Below the pieces are notes generated by a model. It ran no database searches, was not told the origin of the DNA, and saw only the letters and a list, made by a program, of their open reading frames with translations. Shown here in pieces: positions 38,796 to 48,900 of a stretch of DNA of 64,000 nt (position 1 is the stretch's first letter; every line of letters begins with the position of its first letter). The stretch is from contig NZ_CP121695.1 of the NCBI RefSeq assembly GCF_029761915.1, forward strand, positions 7,903,501 to 7,967,500, written 5' to 3'. Source of the DNA: Bradyrhizobium sp. CB1650 (GTDB taxonomy: Bacteria; Pseudomonadota; Alphaproteobacteria; Rhizobiales; Xanthobacteraceae). The translations under genes and the position numbers were made by a program.

Positions 38796-40448
38796 ATGGA
38801 ATCTGCCGCTGACGGACTGCCGTCCGATCTCGCCGCCGCACATGCAATGATCCTGGCCGAGCGCGCCGCAAGGCTTGCGACGGAAGCCAAGCTTGCTGAA
38901 GCGGCCAATGCCCAGGCGAAGCAATCGAGCACTGAAGCGCTGATCGCCCACCTCAAGCTCGAGATCGAGAAGCTGCGGCGGACGCTCTATGGCACGCGCT
39001 CGGAGCGGTCGGCGCGGCTGCTCGATCAGCTAGAGCTGGAGCTTGAGGAGCTTGAGGCGGCTGCAACTGAGGATGAACTTGCCGCCGAGAAGGCAGCGGG
39101 CAAGACGCAGACGGTGCGTTCGTTTGAGCGCAGGCGGCCCGTCCGCCAGGCCTTCCCCAACGACATCGTGCGAGAACGCGTGGTCCTGCCGGCTCCGACG
39201 CAATGCCCCTGCTGCGGGTCGGCGCGACTGTCGAAGCTCGGCGAAAGCGTGACCTCGACGCTGGAGGAGATCCCACGCCGGTTCAAGGTGATCGACACGG
39301 TGCGGGAGAAGTTCAGTTGCCGGGACTGCGAGGCAATCACGCAGCCACCGGCACCGTTCTATGCCACGCCGCGGGGCTATATCGGACCGCAGCTTCTGGC
39401 GACGATCCTGTTCGACAAATTTGGTCAGCATCAGCCGTTAAACCGACAGAGCCAGCGCTTCAAATGCGAGGGGATCGACCTGTCTGTCTCGACGCTAGCG
39501 GACCAGGTTGGCGCCGGAGCGTTCGCGGTCAGACCCATCTTTGAACTGATCGAAGCCCATGTGCTCTCCGCCGATAGGCTCCATGGCGACGACACCAAGA
39601 TCCCGATCCTGGCGAAGGGAAAGACGGACACCGGGCGGATTTGGACCTATGTCCGCGACGATCGGCCATTTGGCGGGCAAGGTCCGCCGGCGGCGCTTTT
39701 TTACGCCTCGCGCGATCGGCGCGGCGAACATCCGGCGCGGCATCTTCAGGACTTCGCCGGCATCCTTCAAGCCGACGCCTATAGCGGGTTCAACGCGCTC
39801 TTCGATCCCGGGCGCAAGGCGGTGCCCGCCACGGCCGCCTTCTGCTGGGCGCACGGCCGCAGAGCATTCTTCGAACTGGCCGATATCGCCCAGAACGCGC
39901 GGCGCGCGCCGTCGGCGACGGCGATCTCGCCCATTGCGCTGGAAGCGGTCCGTCGGATTGACCAGCTGTTCGAGATCGAGCGCGAGATTCAGGGGTTGAG
40001 TGCTGCGGAGCGGCTACGGGTCCGCCAAGACAGAAGCGCGCCGCTGCTGAGCGATTTTGAGGCTTGGCTACGGGCGGAATCCGCCCGGCTCTCGCGTTCG
40101 TCCAACGTGATCAAGCCGATCAATTATCTGCTCAACCGATGGGATGGCTTTGCTCGCTTTGTCCATGACGGAAGGATCTGCCTGACCAACAATGCGGCCG
40201 AGCGAGCGCTGCGCGGTTTTGCGCTGGGAAGAAAGGCATGGTTGTTCGCCGGCTCCGACCGCGGGGCCGAGCGAGCCGCCATGATGGCGACGCTCATCAT
40301 GACGGCGCGTCTCAACGACATCGACCCGAAAGCCTGGCTTGCCGACGTCTTCGCGCGCATCGCCGACATGCCGCAGAACCGCCTGCACGAGTTGTTGCCC
40401 TGGAACTGGACGCCTCTTGCGTCGAGGTCCTCCGCCCAGGCGGCGTAG
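38796..40448 (+). CDS. tnpC: IS66 transposase TnpC
   Basis: 550 residues. Order: N-terminal coiled leucine/alanine-rich segment (to about residue 95), zinc-finger domain with CPCCGSARL and CRDCEA, the DDE catalytic core (RLHGDDTKIPIL, GILQADAYSGFNALFD, NNAAERALRGFALGRKAWLF), and the IS66 C-terminal domain (IADMPQNRLHELLPWNW). No frameshift. It starts 44 bp after tnpB. Degraded relatives exist at 19137-20640 and about 60060-60460. Confidence 0.93.
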   Translation: MESAADGLPSDLAAAHAMILAERAARLATEAKLAEAANAQAKQSSTEALIAHLKLEIEKLRRTLYGTRSERSARLLDQLELELEELEAAATEDELAAEKAAGKTQTVRSFERRRPVRQAFPNDIVRERVVLPAPTQCPCCGSARLSKLGESVTSTLEEIPRRFKVIDTVREKFSCRDCEAITQPPAPFYATPRGYIGPQLLATILFDKFGQHQPLNRQSQRFKCEGIDLSVSTLADQVGAGAFAVRPIFELIEAHVLSADRLHGDDTKIPILAKGKTDTGRIWTYVRDDRPFGGQGPPAALFYASRDRRGEHPARHLQDFAGILQADAYSGFNALFDPGRKAVPATAAFCWAHGRRAFFELADIAQNARRAPSATAISPIALEAVRRIDQLFEIEREIQGLSAAERLRVRQDRSAPLLSDFEAWLRAESARLSRSSNVIKPINYLLNRWDGFARFVHDGRICLTNNAAERALRGFALGRKAWLFAGSDRGAERAAMMATLIMTARLNDIDPKAWLADVFARIADMPQNRLHELLPWNWTPLASRSSAQAA

Positions 40449-40450
40449 CC

Positions 40451-40813
40451 ATGCACGTCAACAAGGTTCACGCCGTCTTCACCATCGCTCGCGTCGCAAA
40501 AGACCTCGGCGAAGACGAGGAATGGCTCTGGGACGTGGCCAACGGAATGGACACAGAGGATGGCGTCATCTGGGTTTACGGCATAGGCGACGACCAGGTC
40601 ATCGCGTTCACCGACTTCGGCATCGAAAACCTGACGGAGCTCATCAGGATGCACAAGGAAAGACCCCGAACTCCTCAAGCGGTGGAATCGGTGAGCCCCT
40701 GTCCGCGGCCTAGCTCGGATGGATACGAAGAAGCCTACCAGGTGGCAGCTGCGCCGTTAGCCAGTCTGGCGCATAAGGCCGGCTCCGCTCGACATTGCAG
40801 GGCCGCAACTTAG
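40451..40813 (+). CDS. IS66 accessory ORF, reading out of the element
   Basis: ATG 40451 is two bases after the tnpC stop. The first 75 residues (NKVHAVFTIARVAKDLGEDE, DGVIWVYGIGDDQVIAFTDF) resemble a small protein often found after tnpC in rhizobial IS66 elements; function unknown. The frame crosses the right end at 40726 and ends at 40813 in flanking DNA, so the last 29 residues depend on the insertion site. Confidence 0.65.
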   Translation: MHVNKVHAVFTIARVAKDLGEDEEWLWDVANGMDTEDGVIWVYGIGDDQVIAFTDFGIENLTELIRMHKERPRTPQAVESVSPCPRPSSDGYEEAYQVAAAPLASLAHKAGSARHCRAAT

Positions 40814-40859
40814 TGTTAGGTCTTCCGGCGTTTTACGAAATCCGGGAGGGCGGACAATG

Positions 40860-41747
40860 TCAGGCAGCCTTTGCGGCCCTTGATTTTGGCCTCTTCACGT
40901 GCCGTACGCGGGCGTCAATCGCAAGCTGGTCCATGGCCCAGTAAGGGCTGCCGGCTTTCTTGACAGGATACGGCTCAGTCGCGCGATTGTCCCAAATTAC
41001 GACGTCGCCTAATTTCCAGTTCCAGCACAGGGTGTTCCGGGGCGCAATGAGATAGGATTGCAGCCGTTCAAACAGTCTTTGGCTGGGATAGCGCTGCAGG
41101 CCGACGAAGTTGTTCACGGAACGACCGAGCGATAGCATGCGTTCGCCGGTCTCGGGATGAACACGAACAATCGGATGTGTCGTTTCGTAGATCGTTCCAG
41201 TGGATACGCCGCACCAAGGCCGCTTGTTGGCTTCGGCGGCCCTCTCTGTCGCAGTGAGATCAGATGCGACGTAGCTCACAGCCCAGAGGTTATCTGCGAG
41301 CATCCGCAGGGGATCGGGAAGATCAAGATAAGCGGCCGCCCTGCTCGACCAAGCAATGTCGCCGCCAAAAGGCGGGACCGCTGCAAGCCGCAGCACCGAA
41401 ATGGCTGCGGGGACCCTCTCGTCGTGCATCTGGTTGAGATGACTGCAGGCGCGATCAGACAGCTCCTGCCGGATCGTTAAACCGCCCATCGTGTCCGCCA
41501 TTTTGGGATTCGGTATCAGCGAGCCGAGCCGGAGCACAAAACGCTGCTGCTGGGCGTCGTCGAGATGTCCCTGATCACGGAAGAAGATGACCTTATGCTC
41601 TAGCACAAGCCGGTTGAACGCTACGATGACATCGTCAGGCAAATCGTCCGATAGCGCAATGTTCTTGATTTCGGCACCAAGCCGATCCGCGTGCTTGACG
41701 ATGTCTGCTCGCGGAATGACATTTTCAACAGCCATTGTTCCACTCAT
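40860..41747 (-). CDS. TauD/TfdA-family protein without iron ligands (copy B)
   Basis: 295 residues, differing from the copy at 30368 at few positions (for example Ile5 to Met, SLVPNPT to SLIPNPK, KRSWCG to KRPWCG, final AEAA to AKAA). The same catalytic losses are present: HLNQ in place of W-H-x-D, RATEPYP in place of the distal His, and no cofactor Arg. Because both copies keep an open frame while most neighbouring genes are broken, the protein may still be used, or the duplication is recent. The IS66 element lies beyond its 3' end, so the gene and its upstream flank are untouched. Confidence 0.8.
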   Translation of the reverse strand: MSGTMAVENVIPRADIVKHADRLGAEIKNIALSDDLPDDVIVAFNRLVLEHKVIFFRDQGHLDDAQQQRFVLRLGSLIPNPKMADTMGGLTIRQELSDRACSHLNQMHDERVPAAISVLRLAAVPPFGGDIAWSSRAAAYLDLPDPLRMLADNLWAVSYVASDLTATERAAEANKRPWCGVSTGTIYETTHPIVRVHPETGERMLSLGRSVNNFVGLQRYPSQRLFERLQSYLIAPRNTLCWNWKLGDVVIWDNRATEPYPVKKAGSPYWAMDQLAIDARVRHVKRPKSRAAKAA

Positions 41748-42288
41748 GACGGCGCCTCTTTCTGTGGATGTCTAAACAAGCTCAGTGGTGGTCGCGTCCG
41801 GCGACAAGCCGGCAAAACAAGCTTGATGCTACACACCCGAATTGTCTGAGCATGCGTCACCGCGCCGCTCAATTAGGCGGCTGAATTCTGATACACACCA
41901 CCAGCATCTTAGAATCCGACTCCCTCTGCGTGTCGACACGGCTAGTGTCGTTCTCATCGAAGGACACTCGCATATGAGACAATTTACAGCCTGATCAACA
42001 GTGCAGATCATAGACGCAGTCCATGTCCAGTCCATGAAACGAAACCAGCTTTCTTTTTGAGCTCGCGCAACGTTCGCCTCGTCCCAGAACTCATGCTTGG
42101 AAAATCCTCGAACAACGACTGTGTCGTACCTCATTCATCCCGCCATGCGCACGATGAAGATCAGAACTGGGTTCGCGGCATGCACTGGCGAAGCGGATGG
42201 GACCCACCGCCTCGAAACATTATCTACCTAAAGATGTACGATATACTACTAACTACTTCAACGCGCCCCTAATCATATTTTTGCGAGC

Positions 42289-42712
42289 TGGAGTTGTTCA
42301 ATGCGCGACTGTTTCATCAGCTGATCACTTGCTGTCATGCCTTGGACTAGCGGGAGAGGCGCAAAATAAGAAGGCTGCAACTTCAGATGCAGCTTAACAA
42401 CGGACTTAATCCCTCGATTTTCGAAATTTGCGCTCGGCACAATGCAGGTCGTCCCTGTGATGCCGTGTCTTTCGTTCTACCCGGGGACGTAGATTTTCCT
42501 TACGGCGTGCATGCCGCTTGGCTTCGCGGTAGTTCAGCACACACAATCGAAACAGAGCGCCCACGGCCAGGAATATCGCTCCGAAGGCGTCTTTGCGTTC
42601 TCAGACTGCAAGCCGCAAATTCCGGCTGGCTGTCTTGCCTCACTATGAGCGACACGACACTCAGGGCGGTCGGATTTCAGATCAAAAGCCACGGATGTAG
42701 CTTCCTCATGAT
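42289..42712. repeat. Dispersed ~0.4-kb repeat, copy B
   Basis: Extends about 37 bp further than copy A (through CAGATCAAAAGCCACGGATG), and this extra end is shared with the copy at 56993-57418. Confidence 0.8.
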
Positions 42713-42964
42713 CGCTCTCTCTTATCCTTGGCTTGAGATCGAGTGCTCGCCAGGACCAGGCGCGACGTCGACCTCGCCGCGCTGCGCCACCCTCGCACGA
42801 CGTTCGTCAAGACCTGGCCAGCCGACTCCGCTGCAGCAAGTGTGCCGCCGCCCTTCGGCGACCCTGCTTCAGCTTGCGCAGCGGTCACGTCACGCTGCTC
42901 GAGAAATGTGAAGATGTGCCTCATCACCTCAACGAGGCGGCGATCAGCGCCCTGATCCGCGTGG

Positions 42965-43942
42965 TCAACCGCTACGTCGGCAATCTCGTACCGATGCCCG
43001 GAGTCTTTCCGGACTACAAGCGCCGATCGTCCGGACCGGCGCCGACGGTCGCGAGCTCGCAACCCGTGAGCCGCCTTCGATCGACCAATCATCGGGATAT
43101 GCACGATGACCAGCCCACCCTCTGTCGGGGAACAGCGATCCATGGGACCATTCCGGCTGACTCGGGCTGCTTCCGAAATGATAATTCAAGCCGACCTTTC
43201 CAACTTGATAACTGCTCGATAAAGCGCTTGCGCTGGCGGGGATGACGGCGAGCGGCGGGGACTGCATAGTCGGGGGCGTCGCCAGGTGCGGTCCAGCAAA
43301 CCTCATATAGTCGTATTCAAATTTGAGGGACCAAGCGGCCGTCAAAGCTTGCTCCACACCGAATCCGACAGTCCATCCGAAACGACCGTAGTTACATTGC
43401 GTAGTGTGCTGCGGAAATCCGGGAGACCCGTCGTCATGAAATTCGTCGTTGTTAGCGATGTTCCCGCGATTGTTCTGCCAGGCTGCGCCGGCCTTGACAT
43501 AGGTGAGCGTGCGACCCTGGGCACCAAAAGTGTAACCGACCCGAGCGGTGCCTGTGACAAAGACGTTCGGACCTGCCTTGCAGGTGGCGATCACAACCTT
43601 ACCGGAGAAGGCAAGACAGCTATTTGTGCCGTCGGACACAACATGGCTTACATCCAACTCGGCGCCAAGAACCCATCCGTTGCTTTGCCAATTATAGCCG
43701 ATCTGACCGCCGGCCATGAATATTGGGGTGTTGACGATGTCGCCATAGATTGACGGCCCGTAGGGATCAGTGAAGGACGTGCGGCCATAACCACCACCGC
43801 CGTGAAAGCCAACATATCCTCCAGTCCAGCTCCACAATGTCGACGAGACCCTCGCCGCCGGGGTCAGCTCCGCTGAGTTAGCCAGACTGCATGTTGCAAG
43901 CGAAACTACTGCCGCGCCGCAAACAAGAACTCCAGTTCGCAT
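42965..43942 (-). CDS. Outer-membrane beta-barrel protein (Omp25/31-like), C-terminus altered
   Basis: Start ATG 43942 follows TGAGGTGAT. Signal peptide (VLVCGAAVVSLATCSLANSA, cleavage near residue 24), then barrel strands WTGGYVGFHGGGGYGRTSF, GGQIGYNWQSNGWVLGAELD, GTARVGYTFGAQGRTLTYVK, FGVEQALTAAWSLKFEYDYM and GKVGLNYHFG near residue 255, where Omp25-like proteins normally end. The remaining 70 residues (from SSPSQPEW) resemble a degraded extra domain and end without the usual terminal aromatic residue. Whether it still inserts in the membrane is uncertain. Confidence 0.7.
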   Translation of the reverse strand: MRTGVLVCGAAVVSLATCSLANSAELTPAARVSSTLWSWTGGYVGFHGGGGYGRTSFTDPYGPSIYGDIVNTPIFMAGGQIGYNWQSNGWVLGAELDVSHVVSDGTNSCLAFSGKVVIATCKAGPNVFVTGTARVGYTFGAQGRTLTYVKAGAAWQNNRGNIANNDEFHDDGSPGFPQHTTQCNYGRFGWTVGFGVEQALTAAWSLKFEYDYMRFAGPHLATPPTMQSPPLAVIPASASALSSSYQVGKVGLNYHFGSSPSQPEWSHGSLFPDRGWAGHRAYPDDWSIEGGSRVASSRPSAPVRTIGACSPERLRASVRDCRRSG

Positions 43943-44538
43943 ATCACCTCACAATAACATGCGCGCCATCCGCAACGTAGCCCGAACGGTCGTTGCTCTG
44001 GCGTCGCTCCCACGACGGTCGCAGTGAGCAGTTTCCGTGCCGCCCTGAACGCTGCGTATTCGATGTTTTTTTCCATGGCCACGTCGGATAGCCGACAAGA
44101 CCGGTCACAGCTGCGACAAGTCGCGCGTTTGCGCGCCGAGGTGCGCAATCATCGCAGTGTCAAGCCGCGTATACCCGGCGACTTACACAGAAGCCCGTCG
44201 GGAGTCCGGCGCTGAGATGGGTCCACTCCAAGGAGTGTGTGGTGAGGTCCGTCGATGCGATCGGCGCGTGAGGTGGTAGCAACGAGGCCGACGCCGGCGG
44301 CGCCGAGCTGGACTACTTGGCGATCGCAACCTGGTTCGCACCTAACAAGCACGCCTCCGCCTTGACCGCTCTGAAATGTCCATCAGCGTCGCTTCCGGCG
44401 CGTGCAACACTCCATCGCGATCGCAGCGATAAAGACCGATACATAGCGACTCGCTCTTGCACATCATACTGATTTTGGAGCCATCCCCTCGCCGGTCATG
44501 TAGGCTTAAATGCCTGCTCCGATGGTCTCCTTATCAGA
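43943..44538. other. Stretch without recognised gene
   Basis: About 600 bp downstream of the MATE gene; short frames only, no family seen. Confidence 0.45.
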
Positions 44539-45963
44539 TCAAAGAGCACTTCCCATTCCTGGCTGAATGTGCCGGTCCCCTTGTCTGAGCTCAGCGAACT
44601 GGCGGAAGAGGACAAACAGCGCGATCATTCCGGCGCCCAGCTCAGCGATGGCTTGACTGGCCAACACTCCGCTAAAGCCCGATACGGCAGGGAACAACAG
44701 TACGGCCGGTATGAAGAGATATCCCTGCCTCGCGAAAGACACGACCGCGCTGAGGCGTGCTCTGCCGAGCGACTGAAGCATTATCGTCACGAAACTCTGA
44801 ACACCGAAGAGTCCAAAAAATAGATGAAAGATGATGCAGGTCGAGACGGCAATTTCGGTGACATTATCGCTATCGCTGAACAACCTAACCAACGGCCGGA
44901 CAAAAAGCATAACGGCTGCGGAATACGCAAAGGAAAGCGCAACCGTGATAGATAGCATGAACTTCGCGACCCTCAGTACGCGGGCTAGGTCGCGGGCGCC
45001 CCAACCGAACCCCAGGACAGCTTGAGAGCCGATACAAAAACCCGTGATAGGCAGCGCCCCGATTGTCAGAATTCTTACAGCTATTCCCACCGCCGCGACG
45101 AACTCGTCACCGAACCGGGCAGCGGCTCCGTACAAGAACATACCGGCAAGAGCCGATAAGATACTTGTCGCGGTCGCCGGCGCCCCAATGAACGCGAGCT
45201 CTCTGATGCGATCTACCCGCAACGAGACCTGAGAGATTCTAACGAAGACAGTGCCCCACCCCTTAGTAAAATATCCAGTGTAGAGGCTTATCGCAGCGAT
45301 CTGAGATAGGAGCGTTGCTAGGGCCGCGCCTCGCACACCCAAGTCTAGTAAGAATATAAAAATGGGATCAAGCAAGGCGTTTAATATGAAAGCGCTCAGC
45401 ATCGTCCACATACTGAATCGAGTGTTTCCTTCAGCTCTTGCGATGAAGCCGCTGACAATATTCAGGAGCATCAAAGTGGACCCCGGCAAAAGGATCGTGG
45501 CGTAGTCGAGCGCGATGGGAAGAATGGTTGGAGTTGCCCCGAGTGCGACGAAGATGCCTCGTAGGCTCAGAAGCAGTCCGACGGTCATGATCACTCCGAT
45601 CGGAGCGGCCAGCGCGAGTGCCGTACTCGCACCTCGACTAGCCTCCAACTCATTACCAGCACCAAGATGACGAGATATAAAGGATGCAGTACCCACACCG
45701 ATCCCCTCTCCTGCCGCCGCGAGCAGGATAATGACCGGCATAGTCATGCTGACGGCTGCGATCGCCTGCGCACCAAGTACGCCAACAAAGATAGCGTTGA
45801 GGAGCTGCTGTAACGCGCTGATCGACAACCCGATAACAGATGGAACGGCAAGCCGAAGGAGAAGGCTCGGGAGCTTTTGGTCCGATAGATCCACCTGCCG
45901 GCTTTTCTTCGGCCTCGCATCGCGATCGCCTTTAACGACGAGCTCCGCATTCCGGTCATCCAT
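44539..45963 (-). CDS. MATE-family exporter
   Basis: 474 residues with 12 predicted membrane segments in two similar halves, typical of MATE/MepA-NorM transporters (LRLAVPSVIGLSISALQQLL near residue 37, GFIARAEGNTRFSMWTMLSA near 165, GAPATATSILSALAGMFLYG near 257, GFCIGSQAVLGFGWGARDLA near 310). These antiport drugs or natural products against Na+ or H+. The start codon lies 3 bp beyond the NRPS stop, so it is co-transcribed and probably translationally coupled. The most natural role is export of the NRPS product. Confidence 0.92.
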   Translation of the reverse strand: MDDRNAELVVKGDRDARPKKSRQVDLSDQKLPSLLLRLAVPSVIGLSISALQQLLNAIFVGVLGAQAIAAVSMTMPVIILLAAAGEGIGVGTASFISRHLGAGNELEASRGASTALALAAPIGVIMTVGLLLSLRGIFVALGATPTILPIALDYATILLPGSTLMLLNIVSGFIARAEGNTRFSMWTMLSAFILNALLDPIFIFLLDLGVRGAALATLLSQIAAISLYTGYFTKGWGTVFVRISQVSLRVDRIRELAFIGAPATATSILSALAGMFLYGAAARFGDEFVAAVGIAVRILTIGALPITGFCIGSQAVLGFGWGARDLARVLRVAKFMLSITVALSFAYSAAVMLFVRPLVRLFSDSDNVTEIAVSTCIIFHLFFGLFGVQSFVTIMLQSLGRARLSAVVSFARQGYLFIPAVLLFPAVSGFSGVLASQAIAELGAGMIALFVLFRQFAELRQGDRHIQPGMGSAL

Positions 45964-45966
45964 GAT

Positions 45967-48900
45967 TCACAACGTCCTCAGCGCTACGAATTCATCGATC
46001 GTCTGCAACAGCTCCTGTTGCAAGACCGTGCAAAGATGACGGGTCACCTCATAATCGACCACGCTCGGATCATACGTGGTGTCAATCTGTAGATTGCCCG
46101 ATTGATATCCGACATCGAACCAGAAGACGTGGATCGCCGCCGCTTGATGCATGTGTTCGCCGATCCAAAGCGGATAAGGGTCTGTGTCTAGAAAACGGCG
46201 TGGGAAATGGCGCTGCAAACGAGCGCGATAATTCACCCCAATTCTGGGCAGTGGCAGGCGATCGAGCCGACGCCGCACGGCTGGATCTCGGTTTAGGTAT
46301 TTCAGGGCCCGAAAGCCTATTCCCCCACGCGGCAGCGCATTGCGCTGCCGGTATATTAAACGAGCACGGTCGGAACGCGACTCCCTTCCTGTGACATTCA
46401 ATGAAAGCGGAGCGAGCTCGCTGATAAGTCCAATGATCTGAGATGAATCGAAATCGTCAAACAGCTGACCTCGTGTCGAGGTCAGGCTATCAATCCAGAG
46501 CGAATAGTTGCCGAACACGGCGCCAAACGCTCCGGACAGGGCAGCAAGAAACACATCAAAGTCCTGACAGTGCGCTGATTTGGCTCCAATAGTGAGGAGA
46601 CCCGCTGTCGCTTCCCCGTTGATCTCAAGATGGTACTTGGCCTGATCTACCCGAAGCGAACGGCCGTTCGCATCCTCCCGACGACCTCCGGCACTTGCAT
46701 CGTGAAGCTCTCTCTCACTTCCTTCGGCAACACTCGTGCCGCGCGATGACGCGTCGCTGACACGCAAGTTGACTTGGTCGTAGTCGATGTCCTCCCAGTG
46801 CTTGAGTTCGTCTGGTGCTTCGCTGTTCGCGTAGTGCTCGAGGCGCTTCAACCAGGGAGAGAGCCTTTGTACGGTCTCGGGATCATTCACATCGTGGCTT
46901 GCAGCAAGAGCGTGGTATGCGCCCTCCAATGCTTCCAGAAATAGCCGATAGCCCATCCCATCCGCTACGAAATGATGCATCAACATCAGCAGATAGTAAT
47001 CGCCGCTTTCCGAAGTACGGAAGGCCGCGACGTGAACAAGAGGCGTGTGGCCGTCAAACCGAAACATGTGTTGACATCTTGCCGAGACGCTCTCGATTGT
47101 CCTGCGCTGGTCCGGGCCGGTCATCCGGACGAGATCGATCTCCTCCACGATGTGCTCGGCCGGACAAGGCCCAATCCCCAGCCGTAGTCCATCTTGGGTT
47201 CGGGCAACGCGGAGCCTGAGGCCTTCGTGCCTCTCGATGACATGGGCGAGAGCGCGGTCCAGGATCTTGATGTTCAGGATGCCGCCGCGCAAGAAGAACA
47301 GATCGCCGATGTTAAAATGCTCGTCAAAGCCGAGAAGAGAATTCCAAAACGATATTACAGGTGGCACAGGCAGGAAGCCGTCCGCGGAAGCCACGTTATG
47401 GGGTGCCGCCTCCGCTTCCCCGGCCGCCAACTCCCTGATGGTCGGTGTTCGATAGAGCTGGTTGACGGTGAGATTCAGTCCGGCTTTGCGCGCCAGCGTG
47501 ACGCAACGTACGCTCAGAAGAGAATCGCCGCCGATATCAAAGAAACTGCTGTCGATTCCCACCCCCTTGGCGCCTAATAGATCCTCCCAGATCCGAGCAA
47601 GAACTCGCTCGTTCCTGGTGCGGGGCTCAGCAGATGGGCGAGTTTCTATCTCGCGGTAAGGAACGGAGGAAAGGCGAGCACGGTCTATCTTCCCGCTTGT
47701 CGTCAGGAGAACACTGTCAACGAACCTGAAGGCTGTGGGAACCATGGGAGATGGCAATCTGTTCCGCAGGTGGGCGAGAATCTCTCCAGTGCTTAGATTC
47801 TCGCGAGCGGGCACCACGCTCGCCGTCAAGCCGCGATCATCATCGATGCCTTCTGCGAAGACCGCGGCCTTTGCGATTGCCGGATGAGACTCAAGGGCAA
47901 CTTCGACCTCCTCCGGCTCGATGCGAAAGCCCCTCACCTTGATCTGGTTGTCCGATCGGCCGCAAATCTCGAGAAGGCCGCTGGTTGAGATGCGTGCGAT
48001 GTCCCCACTTCGATAAAGCAGGTCGTATTGTCCGCCATCATACGGATTCGGCACGAAACAGCGGTCAGTCCGATGTTGATCCTGCCAATACCCAGCGCTC
48101 AGACAGCGGCCCGCGATGCACAGTTCACCGGGGGCTCCAACAGGCACTCTCTTCAATCGTGAATCGAGCACGTAGAGTTTGACGTTGTCGATTGGCCGCC
48201 CCACCGGCACAAGCGCCGAGTCGTCATCGGCATCCGACGTTTCGTGCACGGCTGCATTGGACGCACATTCCGTCGCACCATAGAAGTTCCACAATGGCAC
48301 GCCCGGAAAAGACCCGCGCCAGCGAGCGGGCAGCGAGGAAGGCATCGGTTCGGCGCTGCTTGTGACCAATCTCAAGGCGGTCCTTTGCGGTTGCCGTTCC
48401 TGGGACCCGATGATACCGGACAGGAGTGGCGGAGAGGCAAAAAAGCGTGTCACACGATGTTTTGCCAAACTGCACAACAACAGATCCGGATCTAGCACCT
48501 GCCCTCGGGTGAGGATCAGCGTGGGCACACCTCTCAGAAGCCCACCAAAATACTCCCAAGCGGACGCAACAAGGGAAGCGGACTTCTGGACAACCATCAC
48601 GTCGATACTATCGAAAGGAAAGCGTCGCCACATCCAGTTCAGCCGATTGAGAATGGCCGATTCCGGAATAAGAACCCCCTTCGCCCGCCCTGTTGAGGAC
48701 GACGTGTATATAAGATTCGCAATTTGGTGATCTGAGGGTGAGCCGCCGGATTCGAAATCATCCGTCAGCGCCCTGCACCTGTCTAACGTCAATAGACAAA
48801 TCGAAGGTATGTCAGAGCCAGTCTCCGTGGTATTTGCGTGAACCAACACCTTTGCCTGACTATCTCGCAGGATATGTTGGATCCGATCAGGCGGATAATC

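Larger units (their letters stand above)
37940..40726 (+). mobile_element. Complete IS66-family element with 8-bp target duplication
   Basis: 2787 bp, from GTAAGCTTCCGAGG to CTCGGATGGATAC; the ends are imperfect inverted repeats (13 of 18 bases match). The direct repeat GAAGAAGC flanks it at 37932-37939 and 40727-40734, the length typical of IS66. It carries tnpA, tnpB, tnpC and a fourth small ORF. All three transposition genes are intact, so it is probably active. Confidence 0.92.
37682..42675. repeat. Copy B of the 2.2-kb duplication, split by IS66
   Basis: Matches 29968-32177. Left part 37682-37939, then IS66 (37940-40726), then 40727-42675. Removing the element and one 8-bp repeat restores the order GGAAGAAGCCT seen in copy A. 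A second TauD-family gene is retained intact. Confidence 0.9.

Noticed and set aside
42733..43245. Open plus-strand frame upstream of and overlapping the beta-barrel gene
   Set aside because: The part after 42965 is antisense to the clear barrel gene. The first part (LASRLRCSKC) may be a relic of a small zinc-ribbon protein, but the evidence is too thin to list.
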